From the NCBI GenBank assembly GCA_963665765.1, contig OY762464.1, forward strand, positions 2,728,001 through 2,792,000: a stretch of 64,000 bases of DNA, given 5' to 3'. The notes beneath the pieces are model-generated. The model did not search any database. It saw only the letters and a program-made list of their open reading frames with translations, and had not been told where the DNA came from. Shown in pieces: positions 1 to 8,092 of the stretch; positions within the stretch are counted from its first letter, which is position 1; each line of letters begins with the position of its first letter. The DNA is from Bin76 sp963665765. GTDB lineage: Bacteria; Actinomycetota; Acidimicrobiia; Spongiisociales; ZC4RG35. Both the position numbers and the translations under genes were made by a program.

Positions 1-918
1 GATTTACCGGCCGCCGCCGCTCTGGCCGTCTTGCAGTTGGTGGGGGTAACGGGGGTGTTGGCCTGGTACTCCCGATACCAGGAACGCCGGTCGGTGGGAG
101 TGGACTTGTCGCCGGAAAGCCGGAACCTGCTCCCTCTCTCCACCCCGGGCCGGAGATGGGGAGCAGGGGCGGCGGTGGGGGGAACTCTGGTCGCTCTCTC
201 CGTTCCCCTGCTGATGCTGGTGGCCCGGTCGCTACGCGGCGGCGGGGTTGGCTGGCGTTTCCTGGTGGATCCCGGACTGTTGGCGGTTACCCCGGTTCGA
301 GCAATGGCCAATTCCTTGTGGTACGCCTTGGCGACCGTCCTGATCGCGGTGACGGTGGGGCTGTGTGCTTCCACGGTGATCGTCTCCGGGAAAGGGCGAG
401 CGTCCCGCTGGTTCGATGTCTTGTTGATGCTGCCCCTGGGCGCTTCGGCGGTGACGGTGGGGTTCGGCATGTTGGTGGCCCTGGATTGGCCGGTGGATCT
501 GCGGGCTACGGTGGTGTTGGTGCCCCTGGCCCATGCCCTGGTCGCCACCCCCTTTGTGGTTCGGGCCGTGACCCCCATGTTGCGCTCGGTGGACACCGGA
601 TTGCGGGAATCCGCTTCGGTTTTGGGCGCCTCTCCCTGGCGAGTTTTCCGGGAGGTCGATCTTCCCATCGCGGCCCGGGCCACCGCGGTGGGGGCAGGGT
701 TTGCCGCCGCCATCTCTTTGGGCGAGTTCGGGGCCACCGCCTTCATAGCCCGTCCCGACACCATCACGGTTCCCGCCTTGATCTTTCGGCTGTTGGGACG
801 TCCGGGAGCGGTCAGCTACGCCGGGGCCATGGCCATGGCGGTACTGCTGGCCGCCCTGGTGACGGGGTTGATCATGGTGGTGGATCGGGTCCGGCTGGGG
901 GAGTTGGGGAGCTTTTGA
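1..918 (+). CDS. ABC importer permease, ThiP/FbpB type, C-terminal part (5' end outside window)
   Basis: The frame is already open at base 1 and stops at 916-918, giving 305 codons of a gene that starts upstream. It encodes the second half of a two-domain inner-membrane permease of a binding-protein-dependent ABC importer. Several hydrophobic segments are visible, and the cytoplasmic loop that contacts the ATPase (the EAA loop) is ESASVLGASPWRVFREVDLP at about 607-666. It is followed by SLGEFGATAF and a TVPALIFRLLGRPG stretch, as seen in thiamine (ThiP) and iron(III) (FbpB) permeases. The substrate cannot be decided from this half. A short ATG-like start at 31 is only an internal TTG. The neighbouring ATPase and binding protein are not in the window. 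Confidence 0.8.
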   Translation, partial: DLPAAAALAVLQLVGVTGVLAWYSRYQERRSVGVDLSPESRNLLPLSTPGRRWGAGAAVGGTLVALSVPLLMLVARSLRGGGVGWRFLVDPGLLAVTPVRAMANSLWYALATVLIAVTVGLCASTVIVSGKGRASRWFDVLLMLPLGASAVTVGFGMLVALDWPVDLRATVVLVPLAHALVATPFVVRAVTPMLRSVDTGLRESASVLGASPWRVFREVDLPIAARATAVGAGFAAAISLGEFGATAFIARPDTITVPALIFRLLGRPGAVSYAGAMAMAVLLAALVTGLIMVVDRVRLGELGSF

Positions 919-1064
919 ACCCCCTGGGCATGTTCGAGGGCGGGTGGCGCCGCCCCGCCCCCAGCAGGTTGGTTCTCATCCAATCTTCAGGTGCCTCTCA
1001 GGTAAGGCTCAGGTCGGTTCCCAAGGGTTAATGGTGCATGACCGAGTAGCGAAAGGAGAAGGAC

Positions 1065-1538
1065 ATGCGCAAAGCAATTTTTGCCGGTGCGGTGGTGCTG
1101 GTGCTCAGCATTGGAGCGGTGGTGTTGGCGGACCATGGGGGAGGCCGGTTCGAGCGGGGAGACTCCACCGATGGGGAGCTCTTCGCCCATAAAGGCAGCA
1201 TCTTGGAGGAAGTTCTGGCGGAACTGGTGTCCGACGGCGCTCTTGCCCAGGTCCAGGTCGACGCCATCATGACTGCCCTGGGGGAGAAGCAAGCAGAGCT
1301 GGTGGAGGCTCGTGAGCAAGCCAAGGAGCAACTCCAGTCCTTCTGGGAGGACGACGTTCTAACCGAAGATGAGATCAATCGGCTTCCGTCGGCGGATCAC
1401 ATTCTGCAAATGGAGGGGGTTGCCCAAGCTCTGGAGGATGGGCAGATCACCCGTCAGGAATTGGCGCAGCTGCGTTCAGATGGCGATAGCGGTCACGGGC
1501 GCAAGGGATCACGAGACCATGGAGGTGAACGCCACTGA
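1065..1538 (+). CDS. Small exported protein of unknown function
   Basis: 157 residues with a good ribosome site (AAGGAG, 1050s) before the ATG. The N-terminus is a classic signal peptide: MRK, then about 16 hydrophobic residues, with likely cleavage after VVLA at residue 22. The mature part is predicted largely helical and charged, with short Asp/Glu-rich turns such as DDVLTEDEINRL and DGQITRQELAQL that resemble EF-hand-like or Spy/CpxP-type helical segments. The tail is rich in His, Gly and Asp (GHGRKGSRDHGGERH), which could bind metal. It is a single-gene unit: a strong terminator follows at 1575-1610. I do not recognise the family and infer no function beyond export. Confidence 0.7.
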   Translation: MRKAIFAGAVVLVLSIGAVVLADHGGGRFERGDSTDGELFAHKGSILEEVLAELVSDGALAQVQVDAIMTALGEKQAELVEAREQAKEQLQSFWEDDVLTEDEINRLPSADHILQMEGVAQALEDGQITRQELAQLRSDGDSGHGRKGSRDHGGERH

Positions 1539-1574
1539 GCACCGCCATTCCATTTGGCCCCGCCTAATCCGCAG

Positions 1575-1610
1575 ACGGGTCCCGGGGGCATTGATCCCGG
1601 GACCCGTTTT
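1575..1610 (+). terminator. Intrinsic terminator after the exported protein gene
   Basis: A perfect 12-bp inverted repeat (ACGGGTCCCGGG at 1575-1586, CCCGGGACCCGT at 1596-1607) with a 9-base loop is followed by TTTT. It separates the exported protein gene from the tRNA-Trp/secE unit. Confidence 0.8.
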
Positions 1611-1697
1611 GCTGTTCGGGGTCTGTCGGCTGCGGCTGTCCAACCAACGGACACCACGCCGCCACCCCGACGCCATCCCAACGCCGACCAGGCGGGG

Positions 1698-1727
1698 TTT
1701 ACTTGGGCGCCAATGATCGGGTATACT
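1698..1727 (+). promoter_or_regulatory. Putative promoter for tRNA-Trp (and possibly secE-nusG)
   Basis: TTTACT (1698-1703) and TATACT (1722-1727) are spaced by 18 bp and lie 24 bp before the tRNA. They fit a housekeeping sigma-70-type promoter. Whether transcription continues into secE, 41 bp past the tRNA, is inference. Confidence 0.5.
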
Positions 1728-1750
1728 CTTGCGAGGCTGATAACCCCCCG

Positions 1751-1825
1751 AGGGGTGTAGCTCCAATTTGGCAGAGCGCCGGTCTCCAAAACCGGAGGTT
1801 GCGGGTTCGAGTCCCGCCACCCCTG
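1751..1825 (+). tRNA. trnW: tRNA-Trp (CCA)
   Basis: A complete cloverleaf can be drawn: acceptor AGGGGTG/CACCCCT, D arm GCTC/GAGC, anticodon stem CCGGT/ACCGG with loop CTCCAAA (anticodon CCA), T arm GCGGG-TTCGAGT-CCCGC, discriminator G. CCA is not encoded. tRNA-Trp directly before secE-nusG is a common arrangement in actinobacteria and other bacteria. Confidence 0.95.
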
Positions 1826-1866
1826 CTTAACCGTCCCCATCGTCCCAACCCAAAGCACCGAATAAT

Positions 1867-2205
1867 ATGAACCGACAGATGCGTCGACTCGTGGAGCGCG
1901 AGGAGCGACGACAGAAAAAACAAGGTAAAGGCGGCCGTCAGCGGCGGGCTGATCAGGCCTTGTCGGCCCGCGGCAAGAGGAACGCCGGGTTGCCGCGTCC
2001 GCCATGGTATGTCCGCCTCGGTGGATTCCTTCGGGAAGTGCGCACCGAATTGTCCAGGGTTTCCTGGCCGACCAGGCGGCAACTTTTGAACTTCACGGTG
2101 GTGACGGTGGTGACTTCCGCGGTGCTCACGCTGGTCATTTTCGGGTTGGACGTGGCCCTCAAGCAAATCGTTCTGTACCTGTTGGGAGGTATCCAAGGTG
2201 GTTGA
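1867..2205 (+). CDS. secE: Preprotein translocase subunit SecE
   Basis: 112 residues. SecE clamps the SecY channel in the inner membrane. The first 50 residues are a basic cytoplasmic extension (many R, K, Q), typical of actinobacterial SecE. Then comes the conserved amphipathic segment FLREVRTELSRVSWPTRRQL and one transmembrane helix (FTVVTVVTSAVLTLVIFGLDV), the minimal one-helix form. It lies between tRNA-Trp and nusG, and its last codons overlap the nusG start by 8 bp, so the two are translated as a unit. Confidence 0.95.
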   Translation: MNRQMRRLVEREERRQKKQGKGGRQRRADQALSARGKRNAGLPRPPWYVRLGGFLREVRTELSRVSWPTRRQLLNFTVVTVVTSAVLTLVIFGLDVALKQIVLYLLGGIQGG

Positions 2206-2809
2206 AGCTGCGACGGCCGTGATGGCGGTGGAGGAGGAGGAACCCCAGGTCAGCCCCTATGACCTGCCCGGAGATTGGTATGTCATCCATGCTTACTCGG
2301 GCCATGAGGAAAAGGTGAAGGCCAATCTGGAGAGGCGAGTGGATCATATGCGCTTCACCGACCGCATCTTCGACGTTCACATTCCTCGAGAGGATGTGGT
2401 GGAGATCCGGAACCGCAAGAAAGTCACGGTTCCCAAGAAGGTTTTCCCCGGGTATCTGTTGGTAAGGATGTATCTGGACGAAGACTCTTGGACGACAGTT
2501 CGGGATACCCCGGGAGTAACCGGGTTTGTTGCCTCCAACATGGGAAAACAGAATCGTCCTCCGCCCCTTTCCCGCCGCGAGGTCGAGCGGATGTTGGGCT
2601 TTCGGGAGACCAAGGCCAAGAGCAAGCCGCGTTTCAAGCCCTCCTGGGAAGTGGGGGAAACGGTGCGGGTGGTTTCGGGTCCCTTCAACGATTTCAGCGG
2701 GATTATCGAGGAGATCAATCTCGATCAGTCCAAAGTGGTGGTGTTGGTGGAGATCTTCGGCCGGGATACCCCGGTGGAGCTGGGGTTTGCCGACATCCAG
2801 AAAAACTAG
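2198..2809 (+). CDS. nusG: Transcription termination/antitermination factor NusG
   Basis: 203 residues from a GTG start that overlaps secE and follows a GGGAGG ribosome site at about 2183-2188. The NGN domain begins at DWYVIHAYSGHEEKVKANLE and includes KVFPGYLLVRMYLDEDSW. The KOW domain lies near the C-terminus (VGETVRVVSGPFNDFSGIIE). NusG binds RNA polymerase and links it to Rho or ribosomes. An acidic extension of about 25 residues precedes the NGN domain, as is usual in actinobacteria. secE, nusG, rplK and rplA follow one another on the same strand. Confidence 0.96.
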   Translation: MVEAATAVMAVEEEEPQVSPYDLPGDWYVIHAYSGHEEKVKANLERRVDHMRFTDRIFDVHIPREDVVEIRNRKKVTVPKKVFPGYLLVRMYLDEDSWTTVRDTPGVTGFVASNMGKQNRPPPLSRREVERMLGFRETKAKSKPRFKPSWEVGETVRVVSGPFNDFSGIIEEINLDQSKVVVLVEIFGRDTPVELGFADIQKN

Positions 2810-2836
2810 GAAGCTTTTTACAGGAGTTCGAGCAAG

Positions 2837-3265
2837 ATGGCTACCAAAGACATATCCGCCCGGGTGAAAATGCAGCTGGCGGCAGGGGAGGCTTCTCCGG
2901 CCGCTCCGGTGGGGACCTCCCTCGGGCCCCATGGGGTCAATCTCATGGATTTCGTGCGGGCCTACAACGCGGCCACCCAGGACAAGAAGGGCTCGATCAT
3001 CCCGGTGGAGATCACGATCTACAAGGATCGGACCTTTTCTTTCATCACCAAGACTCCTCCCGCGGCTTCGCTGCTTCGCCAGGCCGCCCGGGTGGAGAAG
3101 GGGTCGAGCGAGCCGCACCTTACGAAGGTCGGAACCGTCACTTCCGAGCAGGTGCGGGAGATAGCCAGAATCAAGATGCCGGACCTCAACGCCAACGACG
3201 TCGAAGTCGCCATGCGAATTGTGGCAGGCACCGCCCGCTCGATGGGAATCGAGGTCTCCGGGTAG
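2837..3265 (+). CDS. rplK: 50S ribosomal protein L11
   Basis: 142 residues, the normal length. L11 forms the base of the L7/L12 stalk on 23S rRNA helices 43/44 and is needed for factor binding. The N-terminal domain shows VKMQLAAGEASPAAPVGTSLG and GVNLMDFVRAYNAAT. The RNA-binding C-terminal domain ends with AMRIVAGTARSMGIEVSG. It has a GGAG-type ribosome site and lies 27 bp after nusG, so it is probably cotranscribed with it. Confidence 0.97.
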   Translation: MATKDISARVKMQLAAGEASPAAPVGTSLGPHGVNLMDFVRAYNAATQDKKGSIIPVEITIYKDRTFSFITKTPPAASLLRQAARVEKGSSEPHLTKVGTVTSEQVREIARIKMPDLNANDVEVAMRIVAGTARSMGIEVSG

Positions 3266-3347
3266 GGGATTCCGGCCGGACGACAAAGCAAACACCAGTG
3301 GGAGGTTCCCGACAGCCTGGGAGCCGCCTGGACCACGGAGGTACGAC

Positions 3348-4055
3348 ATGGTAAAAAAGGGCAAGCGCTATCAAGACTCCTTGCGCCGTTACGACCGCCA
3401 ATCCGCCTATTCGCCGACCGAGGCTTTGGATCTCGTCAAATTCATGGCTTCGGCCCGGTTCGACGAAACGGTAGAGGCCGCTTTTCTGCTGGGTGTTGAT
3501 CCGCGCCGTGCCGATCAGATGCTGAGAGGTACCGTTTCTTATCCTCACGGCACCGGCAAGACGGTCCGGGTGGCGGTGTTTGCTCCGCCGGATCGACATG
3601 CCGAGGCTCTTGATGCGGGGGCTGATCGGGTGGGAGCGGATGATCTGGTGGCGGAGATCGCCGAGGGCGGCGCCCTCGACTTCGATGTGGCGATCGCGGT
3701 TCCGGCCATGATGCCCAAGGTCGGAAGACTGGGACGGATTCTCGGCCCGCGCGGTCTGATGCCCAACCCCAAGTCGGGGACTGTCAGCAATGATCTGACC
3801 ACCACCGTCTCGGCATTCAAAGCCGGCCAGATCGAGTATCGGACCGATCGCTACGGAAATGTCCATGCCGTGGTGGGAAAAGTCAGTTTCAGCACCGCGA
3901 AACTAGCCGAGAACCTGGCCGTGCTTACCGCCGAGTTGAACCGGGCCCGACCGGCCGCCGCCAAAGGCAGATACATCAGGTCTTTGACGATCTCCTCCAC
4001 GATGGGCGCCGGGGTGAAAATCGATGCCAATCTCCTGGAGGATCTTCCCCGCTAA
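3348..4055 (+). CDS. rplA: 50S ribosomal protein L1
   Basis: 235 residues from the ATG at 3348, chosen because it has a GGAGG site seven bases upstream (3338-3342) and because L1 proteins begin with a basic MxKxGKRY-type stretch. L1 binds the mobile L1 stalk of 23S rRNA and often represses its own operon. Conserved elements are KFMASARFDETVEAAFLLGVD, MMPKVGRLGRILGPRGLMPN (the family signature) and the C-terminal SLTISSTMGAGVKID. Longer in-frame starts upstream lack conservation. Confidence 0.96.
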   Translation: MVKKGKRYQDSLRRYDRQSAYSPTEALDLVKFMASARFDETVEAAFLLGVDPRRADQMLRGTVSYPHGTGKTVRVAVFAPPDRHAEALDAGADRVGADDLVAEIAEGGALDFDVAIAVPAMMPKVGRLGRILGPRGLMPNPKSGTVSNDLTTTVSAFKAGQIEYRTDRYGNVHAVVGKVSFSTAKLAENLAVLTAELNRARPAAAKGRYIRSLTISSTMGAGVKIDANLLEDLPR

Positions 4056-4267
4056 CAGGCGGCCGACCAACCCGGCGCGGTTTTGAATCCACCCCGCGCC
4101 GCGTCCCCTCAATCGGCGTGGGATCCCCAGACGGTCAACCGGAACATCTCAACTGATGATCAACCGGGCCTCGGCGTTCCTGGATCAGAGCCACATTCTG
4201 GTTTGGTGTCCCGGAGGAGGCCCTTATCCGAAAAGGCTGGTGGTCTTGGTGAGACACATGGCCGGTT

Positions 4268-4296
4268 TTGCTGTGATACGCCGTTTTTTCTAGAAT
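4268..4296 (+). promoter_or_regulatory. Putative promoter of the rplJ-rplL unit
   Basis: TTGCTG (4268-4273) and TAGAAT (4291-4296) are 17 bp apart in the 392-bp gap between rplA and rplJ, just before the L10 leader. The box matches are the evidence; the transcript start was not determined. Confidence 0.45.
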
Positions 4297-4299
4297 GCG

Positions 4300-4433
4300 A
4301 CGGTACAAATCGATCTCTCGCCCCTCGGCCCGAGACCGCCGGCAGCCCGTTAGGGCTCAAAAGGAAGAATTTCCGCCGGCGCAGGTCGGCGTTTTCGCCC
4401 CTGGTACCTCGGTTGAGGATGCCGGGGTTTTTT
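4300..4433 (+). ncRNA. Ribosomal protein L10 leader (autoregulatory mRNA element)
   Basis: The stretch carries the L10-leader signature: GAGACCGCCGG at about 4329-4339 and CCGCCGGCGCAGGTCGG at about 4373-4389, which pair and present the conserved kink-turn-like internal loops bound by the L10-(L12)4 complex. A terminator hairpin (4398-4433) follows immediately, then the rplJ ribosome site. The known role of the family is feedback control: free L10-L12 complex binds the leader and lowers expression of rplJ-rplL. Here premature termination is the likely mode. The rest of the gap (4056-4267) shows no gene. Confidence 0.7.
4398..4433 (+). terminator. Attenuator hairpin inside the L10 leader
   Basis: CCCCTGG (4398-4404) pairs with CCGGGG (4422-4427), with an inner stem CCTC/GAGG, and TTTTTT follows at 4428-4433, only 14 bp before the rplJ ATG. 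It sits inside the leader, so it is read as a regulated terminator rather than the end of a transcript. Confidence 0.65.
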
Positions 4434-4447
4434 ATTGGAGGACCAAA

Positions 4448-4984
4448 ATGCCGATGAGCCGAGCCCAAAAGGCGGAGCGGGTAGCTGTCATACGGGAACA
4501 GATATCAGCCGTGGAAGCCGTCTACCTGACCGAATTCCGGGGCCTCACCGTGCAGGAGTTGCAAGAAGTCCGGCGGTCGCTCAGAGAAGGCGGTGCCCGG
4601 ATGCGAGTGTCCAAGATGTCCTTGACCCGACTGGCCACGTCCGATCTGGGCTATGGGGACCTGTCGGAGTACTTATCCGGCCCCACCGCCCTGGTGTTCG
4701 CCGAGGGCGACCCGTTGACGGCTGCCAGAACCGTGCGGGAACAGAGCAGACAAAATCGCCAGTTGGTGTTGAAGGGGGGAATGATGGAGGGTAGGTTCTT
4801 GAATCTCGACCAGGTGACCGAGTTGGCTTTGCTTGGTTCACGCTCCCAACTTATGGGCAAAATAGCCGGAGGATTGTCGGCGCCCATCAACAAGGCGGCG
4901 GGCGTGTTTGCCTCTTTCACCCGCTCCGCGGTGGGCGCGTTCACCCAGCTTCTGGAGCGCAAGCAGGCTGCCGAGTCGAGTTGA
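4448..4984 (+). CDS. rplJ: 50S ribosomal protein L10
   Basis: 178 residues from the ATG at 4448, with TTGGAGG just upstream (4435-4441). Longer frames would run through the leader RNA and are rejected. L10 anchors L12 dimers to the ribosome and, with L12, regulates its own mRNA. Visible features are the N-terminal RNA-binding half (EAVYLTEFRGLTVQELQEVR, SLREGGARMRVSKMSL, LSGPTALVFAEGDP) and the C-terminal helix that holds L12 (SAVGAFTQLLERKQA). Confidence 0.95.
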   Translation: MPMSRAQKAERVAVIREQISAVEAVYLTEFRGLTVQELQEVRRSLREGGARMRVSKMSLTRLATSDLGYGDLSEYLSGPTALVFAEGDPLTAARTVREQSRQNRQLVLKGGMMEGRFLNLDQVTELALLGSRSQLMGKIAGGLSAPINKAAGVFASFTRSAVGAFTQLLERKQAAESS

Positions 4985-5012
4985 GTTTTAGATACACGGA
5001 AAGGAAAAGAAA

Positions 5013-5396
5013 ATGGCCAAGATGAGCACCCAGGAACTCTTGAGTGTCTTCGAAAAGATGACGGTGTTGGAGCTAAAGGATTTTCTCGACGCCTTCGAGA
5101 GTCATTTCGATGTGACCGCCGCCGCGCCCATGGCCATGGCGGCCATGCCGACGGCAGGAGACGAAGCGGAAGAGGAAGCCGAGCAGACCGAATTCGATGT
5201 GGTCCTGACCGCCATCGGCCCTGCCAAGATCGCGGTGATCAAGGAAGTCCGGGCGCTCACCAAGTTGGGCCTCCGGGAATCCAAGGAGTTGGTGGACGCT
5301 TTTCCCAAGGCGATCCTGGAAGCAGTCGATGCCGACGCCGCCGACACCGCCAAAAAGCAGTTGGAGGGCGCCGGCGCCAGCGCCGAGGTTCGCTAG
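5013..5396 (+). CDS. rplL: 50S ribosomal protein L7/L12
   Basis: 127 residues with ribosome site GGAAAGG before the ATG. The N-terminal dimerisation domain (TQELLSVFEKMTVLELKDFL), an Ala/Met-rich acidic hinge, and the factor-binding C-terminal domain (AKIAVIKEVRALTKLGLRES, KELVDAFPKAI) are all in order. It lies 28 bp after rplJ. It is unusual that rpoB and rpoC do not follow: the next 143 bp are empty and the next gene is convergent pepN. Confidence 0.97.
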   Translation: MAKMSTQELLSVFEKMTVLELKDFLDAFESHFDVTAAAPMAMAAMPTAGDEAEEEAEQTEFDVVLTAIGPAKIAVIKEVRALTKLGLRESKELVDAFPKAILEAVDADAADTAKKQLEGAGASAEVR

Positions 5397-5539
5397 AGAC
5401 GAAAACCACCCTACGGGTTGGGCAGGAGGTTGCCGATTATCAGCCACTTAGCACCAATAAACGCCGGACCCAAGGGGGCGATGCCGGTCACCCCGGCCGC
5501 CGGTCTGGTGATCGCCTCCGGGGGAGGGGACAACCGAAT

Positions 5540-8092
5540 TCAGGCTCTCAGGTAGGAGGCCAGGGCCGGGGTTTGGCTCTCTCGGAGCAGGACATAGGCT
5601 GAGAGGCGTTCCCGCGCCTGGGCGGCGGCTTTCTCAGCCTCGGGCAAATGGAGTTCGGACAGGAAGGTGATGACCCGATCGGCGACCTGGGGATGGGAGA
5701 GCAGGTGAACGCTGTCCACCAGATAGCGGGCGGTCATGGGGGGAAGGGAGGACACCAGTTCGGTCCACACTTGGCGCGCTCTGTCCCAGGCGTAGGGGCC
5801 GGTTCGTTTGCGGCGGAACAGCCATCCCACCACCCAGGCGGCGTCCTGGCTGCGGATGGTTCGGTCCAGCACCGCTCCGAGAGTGGCGTCCACCGCGGCT
5901 TCGGTTTCCACAAAGGTGAGAGAGCGCAGGAGTCGCAGCTTTTCCTGGGGCGAGTCCTGGTTCCCGTAGAGAGAAAACAGCCGTTCGTAGGTGTGGTCAT
6001 CGCCGTGGGCGGCGACCGTGAACAGGCACGCCTCCGCCACTTCCGGGTCGACTCGGCGGGGATCGGACAGCCACTTGTGGAACCATTCCTCCGAGCGGGC
6101 CACATAATCGGGGTGGCGAGCCAGCCTTCCCGCGCTGCCCAACACCAGCCCGCGCAGTTGGCGGGTGAGATCACTGTCGTCGGGTCCCGGCGCCCAACCC
6201 AGGCGAGTCAGGGTCGGGGCCAGCAGTTCCATGGCCAGAGTCGAGAATCGGGCTTGATCATCCTCGGTCACCAAATGGTGGTGCATGGCGCCCAAGCCTC
6301 CCAACATGGCCGACCAGATGACGAACTCGGTCTCTTCCCGATAGGCGGTGGCCATTCCCAGATACGAGGACGCCGGCATTTCGCCGCTTTCCACCAGCGC
6401 CCAGGCGTCGTCGATCAGGCAGAAGCGTTCCAGATCGTCGAGTTGGTCCAAGCGGGTCAGCAGCGCTTCCTGGAGTCGAGCCGAATAGGCCACCCGGTAG
6501 AAACCGTGTCCGCCGGCGTTGGCGGTGATCCAGGCCGGTGGAGTGTCCATTGGCACGGCGGACTGCCGGTCGGTCACCAATGTCCTGATATGAAAGGCGC
6601 CTCCCTCGGCCTCGCCCCGCACTTGGGCGGGGATACGCCACCGGGTGTGGTCGGCGGCGGGGATTTTCAGATGACGGCGCTGGGTTAGGTCGATGCCTCG
6701 GTCTCCGTCCTCGACCTCCAGCAGGGGGTATCCTCCCTGCTGGATCCAGGTGTCCATGATCTCTCCCACCGGTTGGCCCGAGGCCCGGTCGAGATTTCCC
6801 CAGAGATCGGCGGTGTCGGTGTTTCCATAGGCATGGGCGCGCAGGTAGTCTCCCACCCCGGCTCGAAAAGTCTCCTCACCCAGGTACTGCTCCAACATCC
6901 GCAGCGCCGCCGAGCCCTTCCCATAGGTGAGGGCGTCGAACATCTCGTTGGCCTCCGCCGGCGAATGGACTTCGAATTCCACCGGCCGGGTGGTGGCCAG
7001 ACAGTCCACTCCGTAGGCCCAGGGTCGTTCCAGCCCGGCAAAAGAAAGCCATCGCTTCCACTCGGGCCGCATGGCATGGGCGGCCTTCATCTCCATGAAA
7101 GAAGCGAAAGCCTCGTTGAGCCAGATGCCGTTCCACCATTTCATGGTGACCAGGTCCCCGAACCACATATGCGCCAACTCGTGGGCCACCACATCCAGGA
7201 TCCGACTGAGCTCGGCCGTGGTGGCAACGTCGGGATCGGTGAGCAGGGCAGTCTCGCGATAGATGATGCAGCCGAGGTTCTCCATGGCCCCGAAGGCGAA
7301 GTCCGGCACCGCCAGGTGATCGATCTTGTCGCCCGGATAGGGAATGCCGTAGTAGGAGCGGAAATACCGGAGACAGAATACCGCCGCTTCCAGGGCATAT
7401 CCGGTCAGGTGGAGTTTTCCCCGCGGGGCGACGATCCGCACATCCACTCCCTCCACATCCACCGCCGCGGTGGCCTGCAAGTCTCCGATCACGAACGCCA
7501 GTAGGTAGGTGGACATCGAGATGGTGTCGGCAAAGGTGACGGCGACCGTTCCCGGTCCGGCGGGGATGCGGCTGACCTGGGGACCGTTGGAAAAGGCGGC
7601 GAGGTGGTCGGGCACCACCAGAGTTACCCCGAACACCGCTTTTCGGTCGGGTTCGTCCCAGCATGGAAAGGCGCGCCGGGCGTCGGTGGCCTCGAACTGG
7701 GTGGTGGCGATCACCTGCCGGGCGCCGTCCACATCGGTGAAAAAGGACCGATAGAAGCCGTGCAGTTGATCGTTGAGTGTTCCGGTGAACGTCATGGTCA
7801 GCGTGGCGGCGCCGGACGGGCAAGGGTGGTCGAGGACGATGACCGCCCGTTGCAGGTCGGTCTGATAATGGACCGCTCCCGTCAGGCGGGTTCCGTCCGG
7901 GCGCATCACGGTCGCCTCGGCGATTTCCAAATCCACCGCGTTGAGAACCATTTCGGTAACCGGATTACCGACTTCCAACTGTATCTCGACGCTTCCCCCG
8001 AAAGTGAACTGCTCCAGGTCGGGCTCTATCCGCAGGTCATAGCGGCGGGGGATCACCGATCGGGGGAGCCGATAGGGGTCGGGGGTGGTCAC
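5540..8092 (-). CDS. pepN: Aminopeptidase N (M1 zinc metallopeptidase)
   Basis: 850 residues from the GTG at 8092, which overlaps the gnd stop as GTGA. Longer frames run into gnd and are rejected. The enzyme removes N-terminal residues from peptides in the cytoplasm. The GAMEN exopeptidase motif is at about residues 268-272, the zinc site HELAH at about 303-307 with the third ligand Glu in WLNEAF about 20 residues later, and a long C-terminal ERAP1-like helical domain follows. The length matches actinobacterial PepN (about 850). It is translationally coupled to gnd upstream and convergent with rplL. Confidence 0.94.
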   Translation of the reverse strand: MTTPDPYRLPRSVIPRRYDLRIEPDLEQFTFGGSVEIQLEVGNPVTEMVLNAVDLEIAEATVMRPDGTRLTGAVHYQTDLQRAVIVLDHPCPSGAATLTMTFTGTLNDQLHGFYRSFFTDVDGARQVIATTQFEATDARRAFPCWDEPDRKAVFGVTLVVPDHLAAFSNGPQVSRIPAGPGTVAVTFADTISMSTYLLAFVIGDLQATAAVDVEGVDVRIVAPRGKLHLTGYALEAAVFCLRYFRSYYGIPYPGDKIDHLAVPDFAFGAMENLGCIIYRETALLTDPDVATTAELSRILDVVAHELAHMWFGDLVTMKWWNGIWLNEAFASFMEMKAAHAMRPEWKRWLSFAGLERPWAYGVDCLATTRPVEFEVHSPAEANEMFDALTYGKGSAALRMLEQYLGEETFRAGVGDYLRAHAYGNTDTADLWGNLDRASGQPVGEIMDTWIQQGGYPLLEVEDGDRGIDLTQRRHLKIPAADHTRWRIPAQVRGEAEGGAFHIRTLVTDRQSAVPMDTPPAWITANAGGHGFYRVAYSARLQEALLTRLDQLDDLERFCLIDDAWALVESGEMPASSYLGMATAYREETEFVIWSAMLGGLGAMHHHLVTEDDQARFSTLAMELLAPTLTRLGWAPGPDDSDLTRQLRGLVLGSAGRLARHPDYVARSEEWFHKWLSDPRRVDPEVAEACLFTVAAHGDDHTYERLFSLYGNQDSPQEKLRLLRSLTFVETEAAVDATLGAVLDRTIRSQDAAWVVGWLFRRKRTGPYAWDRARQVWTELVSSLPPMTARYLVDSVHLLSHPQVADRVITFLSELHLPEAEKAAAQARERLSAYVLLRESQTPALASYLRA

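Noticed and set aside
156..1031. Long alternative frames over GC-rich genes, such as one over the ABC permease
   Set aside because: They are Gly/Arg-rich shadow frames produced by high third-position GC, with no start site or domain.
5397..5539. A terminator after rplL
   Set aside because: A broken GGCGAT/ATCGCC stem can be drawn but it has a 6-base bulge and no T-run.
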